Of a stretch of DNA of 64,000 nt, positions 59,707-64,000 are shown piece by piece. The DNA comes from Candidatus Desulfopertinax cowenii (GTDB taxonomy: Bacteria > Bacillota > Desulfotomaculia > Desulfotomaculales > Desulforudaceae). The stretch spans positions 744,001 to 808,000 of the forward strand of contig MPOA01000006.1 of assembly GCA_001899445.1 (NCBI GenBank), read 5' to 3'. Under the pieces are notes generated by a model. The model ran no database searches and was not told the DNA's origin. It saw only the letters and a program-made list of their open reading frames with translations. A program made the position numbers and the translations under genes. Within the stretch, counting starts at the first letter, position 1; every line of letters begins with the position of its first letter.

Positions 59707-60939
59707 ATGAACAAACCGGCGCCAGTTTCGGATCGCGGAGTAGTTGCCGCAGGCGGCGTCCTGATGATGCTGTTCCTTGGAACCGTGTACGCCTGGAGTG
59801 TGTTCAAGATTCCGCTGATGCAACAGCACGGTTGGTCGGACTTTGAAGTAGGGTTTACCTTTACCCTGGTGATTGCGTTCATAGGCCTATCGGCTGCCTT
59901 TGGCGGGCGTTTCGTGGACCGGGCGGGGGTTACCAGGGCGGCTACGCTGGCGGCCATCCTTTTCGGAGGCGGGACGCTCCTGGCCGGACTGGCGGCGCAA
60001 ATCGGCAACCTATGGCTGCTCTGGCTGGGGTACGGCGTCATTGCCGGCATCGGCAACGGTCTAGGTTATATCACCCCGGTGGCGGTACTGGTACGCTGGT
60101 TCCCCGACAAGCGCGGCGTGATCACCGGGGTGGCCGTAATGGGCTTCGGCTTTGGCGCGGCGATCATGGGACAGATTGCCCCCCTCATAATACCAGCCTG
60201 GGGCGTTGCGGGCACGTTTTACTTTTTCGGAATAGTTTTCCTGGTCGGGCTTTACATTGCGGCCCGGAAGCTGGTCAACCCGCCGGAAGGCTATAAGCCG
60301 CCGGTACCGGCCGGCGCGGCCGGCAAGCAGCCGGCTTCCGCGGCACTGGTGTCTGTTGACTTCCAAACGGCTAAGGGTATGTTCCAGTTCTACATCCTGT
60401 GGGGGGTCCTGTTCCTGAATATCACGGCGGGCATCACCATCCTGAGCAATCTCTCACCGCTGGCTCAGTCCCAGGTGGGTTTGACGGCTTATGCCGCCGG
60501 GACACTGATTTTCGTTGGTTCGTTGTTCAACGGGCTGGGTCGGATTTTCTGGGCGTCGGTTTCCGATAAGCTCGGATGCAAGAACACGTTCCTGCTGATC
60601 GTGGGCACCCAGATTCCGCTGTTCTTCCTGCTGCCCCAGATCCAGAATTCGGTCCTGTTCGGTGTCCTGGTGTGTTACATTCTGGCCTGCTATGGCGGGG
60701 GCTTCGCCACTATGCCGGCTTTTGCGGCCGATACTTTTGGTCCCAGGAACATCGGCAGTATCTACGGCCCGATCCTCCTGGCCTGGGGCGCTGCCGGAGT
60801 GCTTGGTCCTACGCTGATGGAGTTCTTCAAGGAGTCGACCGGAAGTTTTGATGCGGCCATCTATGCCGGTGGGGTCCTGCTGATCGTGGGCTTCCTGCTG
60901 GTGGCCGTGTACCGTAAGCCGGATTTCCGGTCGAAATAA
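59707..60939 (+). CDS. OFA family MFS transporter (oxalate/formate antiporter-like)
   Basis: 410-aa major facilitator with twelve helices. OFA text: LGTVYAWSVFKIPLMQQHGWS near the start, AFGGRFVDRAGVT loop, GYITPVAVLVRWFPDKRG, and the second-half YGGGFATMPAFAAD. The family exchanges oxalate/formate or carries monocarboxylates. ATG 59707 is 20 nt after folBK. Formate would connect it with fhs, but that is inference. Confidence 0.87.
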   Translation: MNKPAPVSDRGVVAAGGVLMMLFLGTVYAWSVFKIPLMQQHGWSDFEVGFTFTLVIAFIGLSAAFGGRFVDRAGVTRAATLAAILFGGGTLLAGLAAQIGNLWLLWLGYGVIAGIGNGLGYITPVAVLVRWFPDKRGVITGVAVMGFGFGAAIMGQIAPLIIPAWGVAGTFYFFGIVFLVGLYIAARKLVNPPEGYKPPVPAGAAGKQPASAALVSVDFQTAKGMFQFYILWGVLFLNITAGITILSNLSPLAQSQVGLTAYAAGTLIFVGSLFNGLGRIFWASVSDKLGCKNTFLLIVGTQIPLFFLLPQIQNSVLFGVLVCYILACYGGGFATMPAFAADTFGPRNIGSIYGPILLAWGAAGVLGPTLMEFFKESTGSFDAAIYAGGVLLIVGFLLVAVYRKPDFRSK

Positions 60940-60969
60940 TGCTAATCCTACTGGGATGGAGGGGTATCC

Positions 60970-61710
60970 GTGACTGCCAAGGACGAAATACAGAACCTGG
61001 CCCGCCTGCTCCGCGAGTCCGACCACACCCTGGCGTTGACCGGGGCCGGAATCAGTACGGCCAGCGGCATCCCCGATTTCCGCAGTCGAGGAAGCGGGCG
61101 CTGGGAGAAGGTCGACCCGGCCCAGGTGTGCAGCGTGCAGGCCTTCAGGCGGGATCCGGCCGCTTTCTGGAACTACAACCTGGAGTGGTGGCTGGCCTGC
61201 CTCCGCGCCGAGCCCAACCCGGCGCACCACGTTCTGGCCCGCTTGCAGCAGGAGGGACTGCTTTTAGGCGTGATTACCCAAAACATCGACGGCCTGCACG
61301 TGCGGGCCGGCTCCCGGACCTGGGAGGTGCACGGACACCTCCGGACCTGCCGCTGCCTCGGGTGCGGCCGGCAGCACCCGTTCGACTTCGTGTCGGAACA
61401 GTTCCAGGCGGGCAAAAACCCGCCGCGCTGTCCGTGCGGGGATCTTTTGCGCCCGGACGTGGTGTTGTTCGGGGACATGCTGGGTGAGGATTTTCAGGCG
61501 GCCACCCAGGTACTGGCGGGCTGCCAGTTGCTGGTCGTGGTGGGTTCCAGCCTGCAGGTGTATCCGGTGGCCGCTTTGCCCCGCTTCGCCCGGCAGCTGG
61601 TGATCGTGAACCGGGACCCGACGCCCTGGGACGACAAGGCGGTGCTGGTCCTGCGGGACGATATCGTCCGGGTGTTCGAGGAATTGGCGGCTACGTTGGG
61701 ACTGTCCTGA
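60970..61710 (+). CDS. cobB: NAD-dependent protein deacylase (sirtuin)
   Basis: 246-aa Sir2 enzyme that removes acyl groups from lysines using NAD. Motifs: GAGISTASGIPDFRS (NAD site, ~25-39), TQNIDGLH, catalytic His in VHGHLRT, zinc site CRCLGC...CPCG, VVVGSSLQVYP. The second zinc pair is C-x-C rather than C-x2-C. GTG 60970 follows GGAGGGG. In bacteria the usual target is acetyl-CoA synthetase; none is in the window. Confidence 0.94.
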   Translation: MTAKDEIQNLARLLRESDHTLALTGAGISTASGIPDFRSRGSGRWEKVDPAQVCSVQAFRRDPAAFWNYNLEWWLACLRAEPNPAHHVLARLQQEGLLLGVITQNIDGLHVRAGSRTWEVHGHLRTCRCLGCGRQHPFDFVSEQFQAGKNPPRCPCGDLLRPDVVLFGDMLGEDFQAATQVLAGCQLLVVVGSSLQVYPVAALPRFARQLVIVNRDPTPWDDKAVLVLRDDIVRVFEELAATLGLS

Positions 61711-61774
61711 AAACAGTCGTCGGTCGTCAGTCGCCAGCATACCCGGGTTCGGGGGCGCGTTGATCCCTTAGTTA

Positions 61775-61792
61775 GATTCTGCGGAAAAAGTC
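61775..61792 (+). repeat. Solo left terminal repeat of the MITE (relic)
   Basis: GATTCTGCGGAAAAAGTC differs at one position from the left end of copy A. No matching right end or target duplication was found nearby (a short CGGAATCT stands at 61834-61841). Confidence 0.5.
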
Positions 61793-61967
61793 GGCAAAGA
61801 GACCTTTGAATCAAAGGTACCGGTGACGGAATCTCGATCCGTTGATTACCGCAGCAGGAGTGCTTGAAGCCTGGCAGGTTCGCTGCCGACCAAATATCTC
61901 CGCCCTTACCCTTTTTCTTTTTTTTTGGAGTATAATGGTGGCAAGTGAACTCTCTAGGGGTGAAAGC

Positions 61968-62486
61968 ATGATAAACAAACAGGCCGTTTTTCGCGGTGCC
62001 CTTGCCCTGCAGGCCGCGGGCCTTTCCCTTATGTTCGCTTCGCAAGGTCCGCTCTGGTGTGCCTCCGGCTACACGCTGGTCAACCTGGGCGTGCTCTTCT
62101 CCGGTTGGCTGCTGCCCGCGCCTTTGCGCTCCCTCCGCACCCCGGTCATGGGTCTGGCCGTGGCCGGCTGCGTGCTCCAACTGGCGGCGGTCACCTGGGT
62201 ACTCCTTACCGGTGAACTTACAAACGTAAAGTATCTGATCCCCGCCGGCCTGGCACTTGTGTTCGCCGGCGCCTGCACCGTTGCGGTCGGCATTGCCCGG
62301 CGCCACCGCCTCCCGGAGGCCCGCTTGCTCCCGCCGGTCCTAGCGCTGCTGATCATCTCGATACTCTACCTGTACGCTACCGGCGCTGCGGTGCCCGCCC
62401 GCGTGATGCTCGCCTTGGCCCTGGTCGTTCAACTGTCCCTCACCGTGCGCAACTACCACCTCCCGTACACCGCCGCTGCTGAATAA
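61968..62486 (+). CDS. Hypothetical membrane protein
   Basis: 172-aa protein with six hydrophobic segments and short loops; no family recognised. ATG 61968 follows AGGGGTG; the frame is open 42 codons further upstream but crosses the probable promoter (TATAAT at 61931-61936). The strongly hydrophobic composition and good SD support it as real. The neighbours give no clear hint of function. Confidence 0.65.
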   Translation: MINKQAVFRGALALQAAGLSLMFASQGPLWCASGYTLVNLGVLFSGWLLPAPLRSLRTPVMGLAVAGCVLQLAAVTWVLLTGELTNVKYLIPAGLALVFAGACTVAVGIARRHRLPEARLLPPVLALLIISILYLYATGAAVPARVMLALALVVQLSLTVRNYHLPYTAAAE

Positions 62487-62834
62487 TTCTCCGCTACCGG
62501 ACGGTCGAAGGTTACTTCCAAAATCGGTCTCTCCACCGTTGCCGCTCGCAGCGCGGCCGGGGTCTGGACGGCTAGAATCTTTCCGGCCTGAATGATCGGC
62601 CACCCGATCGCCTAGGAAGTCGGCCTCTTCAAGGTTGTGGGTTGAATGTATAATGTTGTCGCCGGGGTCCGTTCTGTGGTAAACTAAGGCTACGGGTAGT
62701 ATCCCGGGAGGAACTACACCTTGATCCCGAATCTACAACCCAAAGAAACGTGGCCGCTTGGAGCCTATCAGGACCGAGACGGTGGATTTGCCCAAAATCC
62801 TGCGGATCTGTCCGGGGATTTTTGCTTTTAAGCG
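62487..62834. other. Interval between membrane gene and DUF2520 gene
   Basis: About 350 bp without an assured gene. A TATAAT at 62650-62655 has no clear -35. A 36-codon frame (62721-62831, TTG start behind CGGGAGG) could be a leader peptide but has no recognisable content. The rest shows nothing striking. Confidence 0.35.
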
Positions 62835-62860
62835 GCCGATTGGAGGGGGAAACCAATGCC
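62835..62860 (+). repeat. Duplicated ribosome-binding hairpin, copy 1
   Basis: ATTGG (62839-62843) pairs with CCAAT (62853-62857); the SD AGGGGG is the loop and the ATG at 62856 begins inside the stem. The same 25-26 bp recur before panB at 63872-63896 with one base deleted. Confidence 0.6.
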
Positions 62861-63908
62861 CTCAACGGACCGTAAGGTTTGTATTGTGGGCGCCGGAAAG
62901 GTCGGTTCCACGCTCGCCCTCGCGCTGCACAACAAGGGTTACCAGATCGTGGGGGTGATTTCCCGCACCGCCGAGTCGGCCCGGCGCTTGGCTGACCAGC
63001 TTGGTTGCCCGTTCGGGACGCGGCCGGAGGCGTTGACCCCCGCGGCCGAAGTGGTGCTGATCACCACCCCGGACCGGGCGATTGCGGCGGTGGCTAAAGA
63101 CATCCAAGCCCGGGGCGGGTTTACGGCGGGGCAGCTGGTGGCCCACACCAGCGGGGCCACTCCGGCGGAGGTGCTGGCCCCGGCCCGGGCCTCCGGGGCG
63201 GTGGCCGTTTCCATCCACCCCCTGCAGTCGTTTGCGGACGCAGAAGTCGCCCTGGCGCGGCTTCCCGGCTGCTACTTCGGGCTGGAGGGGGATGCGGCCG
63301 GCATCCGCCGGGCCCGGCGCCTGGTGGCGGCCCTGGAGGGAATACCCATCGAAATAAAACCCGAGCACAAGGCACTCTACCACGCTGCGGCCTGTGTGGC
63401 TTCGAACTACCTGGTAAGCGTGGTTCACCTGGCGATCGCGATGCTGGAACGGTGCGGACTGCCGCGGGAAACCGCCCTAGAGGCGTTGCGGCCGCTGGTG
63501 GATGGGACCTGGAACAACATTCAGGAGGTCGGAGTGGTCCGGGCGCTGACCGGGCCGGTGGCCCGGGGTGATCTGCCGACGCTGGAGTGGCACCTGGCGG
63601 CGCTCGGCCGCTTTCGGCCGGAATTCGAGGAGGTATACCGGGTACTGGGAGCTTACACCGCCGGCGTGGCGCAGCAGCAGGGCGCGGGGGAGGCCTTGGC
63701 CCGGGAAACGGCAGCCTTGTTCAGGGGGGCGCTTTCACCGGGGCAGATCCCCCTGCCGCTTGTCAGCGGCACCACAGCGGCCGGGCCGCATCAACTCCGG
63801 GGCGATTTCGGCGAGGATGAAAATCAGGCGCGCAACGTTTCGGCGTCCAAGCGTTGGAGATTTTCAGGACAGCCGATTGGAGGGGAAACCAATGCCTCCA
63901 CCGGTTAA
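62856..63908 (+). CDS. Rossmann-like / DUF2520 dehydrogenase, candidate ketopantoate reductase
   Basis: 350-aa protein: NAD(P)-binding Rossmann fold at the start (VCIVGAGKVGSTLALAL, ~8-24), AHTSGATPAEVL and SIHPLQSFAD, then a helical DUF2520 domain (~150-300). DUF2520 proteins next to panB have been proposed or shown to act as alternative ketopantoate reductases (PanG); that fits here but is not proven. ATG 62856 lies in a small hairpin. The last ~35 residues are polar, not family-like, and overlap the panB start by 17 bp. Confidence 0.85.
   Translation: MPSTDRKVCIVGAGKVGSTLALALHNKGYQIVGVISRTAESARRLADQLGCPFGTRPEALTPAAEVVLITTPDRAIAAVAKDIQARGGFTAGQLVAHTSGATPAEVLAPARASGAVAVSIHPLQSFADAEVALARLPGCYFGLEGDAAGIRRARRLVAALEGIPIEIKPEHKALYHAAACVASNYLVSVVHLAIAMLERCGLPRETALEALRPLVDGTWNNIQEVGVVRALTGPVARGDLPTLEWHLAALGRFRPEFEEVYRVLGAYTAGVAQQQGAGEALARETAALFRGALSPGQIPLPLVSGTTAAGPHQLRGDFGEDENQARNVSASKRWRFSGQPIGGETNASTG
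63872..63896 (+). repeat. Duplicated ribosome-binding hairpin, copy 2 (panB)
   Basis: ATTGG (63876-63880) and CCAAT (63889-63893) flank AGGGG before the panB ATG at 63892. It matches the copy before the DUF2520 gene and lies inside that gene's final codons. Confidence 0.6.
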
Positions 63909-64000
63909 GCGGATCTCCACGGTCGACATCCGCCGCAAGAAACAGGAGGGCCGGTTGATCACCATGCTCACCGCCTACGACTACCCGACGGCCCGGCTGG
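63892..64000 (+). CDS. panB: 3-methyl-2-oxobutanoate hydroxymethyltransferase, 5' part
   Basis: The first 36 codons of PanB, cut by the window end. The translation contains the family start KRISTVDIRRKKQEGRLI followed by TMLTAYDYPTARL, which is diagnostic. PanB adds a hydroxymethyl group from methylene-THF to ketoisovalerate, the first step to pantothenate. ATG 63892 follows AGGGG. Its pairing with the DUF2520 gene suggests a pantothenate operon continuing to the right. Confidence 0.9.
   Translation, partial: MPPPVKRISTVDIRRKKQEGRLITMLTAYDYPTARL

Overview
The window is chromosomal DNA of a GC-rich, endospore-forming, strictly anaerobic Firmicute of the Peptococcaceae / Desulfotomaculum-Pelotomaculum-Desulforudis type. 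The evidence is the gene set and order: yabG, spoVG, spoVT, yabP, yabQ, spoIIE and a SipL-like protein (sporulation), GTG/TTG starts behind strong Shine-Dalgarno (SD) sequences, a heterodisulfide-reductase-like redox pair, formate-tetrahydrofolate ligase and sulfur/selenium genes. Candidatus Desulforudis is my best guess for the genus; that is inference from layout, not a database result.

The backbone is the conserved Firmicute run 3D/G5 protein (yabE-like) - rsmA - yabG - ispE - spoVG - glmU - prs - rplY(ctc) - pth - mfd - spoVT - yabN(mazG) - hup - rqcP(yabO) - yabP - yabQ - divIC - spoIIE - tilS - ftsH. It is interrupted by accessory blocks. (1) 0.1-3.1 kb, minus strand: a glycine betaine ABC importer. 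(2) 8.0-13.5 kb: a probable spore-coat block (a hypothetical gene, two tiny Cys-motif paralogues, a CAP-domain protein, two DUF3794 paralogues), with four sigma-K-like promoters. (3) 13.6-16.5 kb: a caspase-fold-like protein next to a trypsin-like protease, then DMT and ZIP transporters. (4) 17.5-21.7 kb: two GntR regulators, a nucleotidyltransferase, an ABC exporter and a VapBC toxin-antitoxin pair. (5) 21.8-24.3 kb, minus strand: a LysR regulator, an unusual SelC-shaped tRNA with a cysteine anticodon, a YedE-type transporter and TusA. (6) 37.3-41.9 kb: small membrane proteins, a zinc-ribbon gene and XRE regulator facing each other, an orphan hisG, and ppx.

After ftsH come ndk, fhs, a DUF134 regulator with an Mrp/NBP35 ATPase, then a strong promoter with a palindrome and a 220-nt leader driving a double-HdrA flavoprotein and an HdrD-like Fe-S protein. 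The right end holds an EamA permease, a folate operon (folP and a fused folB-folK), an OFA-family MFS transporter, a sirtuin, a small membrane protein, a DUF2520 dehydrogenase and the start of panB.

The most notable items are: the SelC-like tRNA-Cys(GCA) embedded in the YedE-TusA transcription unit; a 239-bp miniature inverted-repeat element present in two inverted copies, each inserted at a gene's stop codon with a 6-bp target duplication; a shared sigma-K-like promoter architecture in the coat block; and the caspase-like/trypsin-like pair. No rRNA, CRISPR array, prophage or intact insertion sequence was seen.
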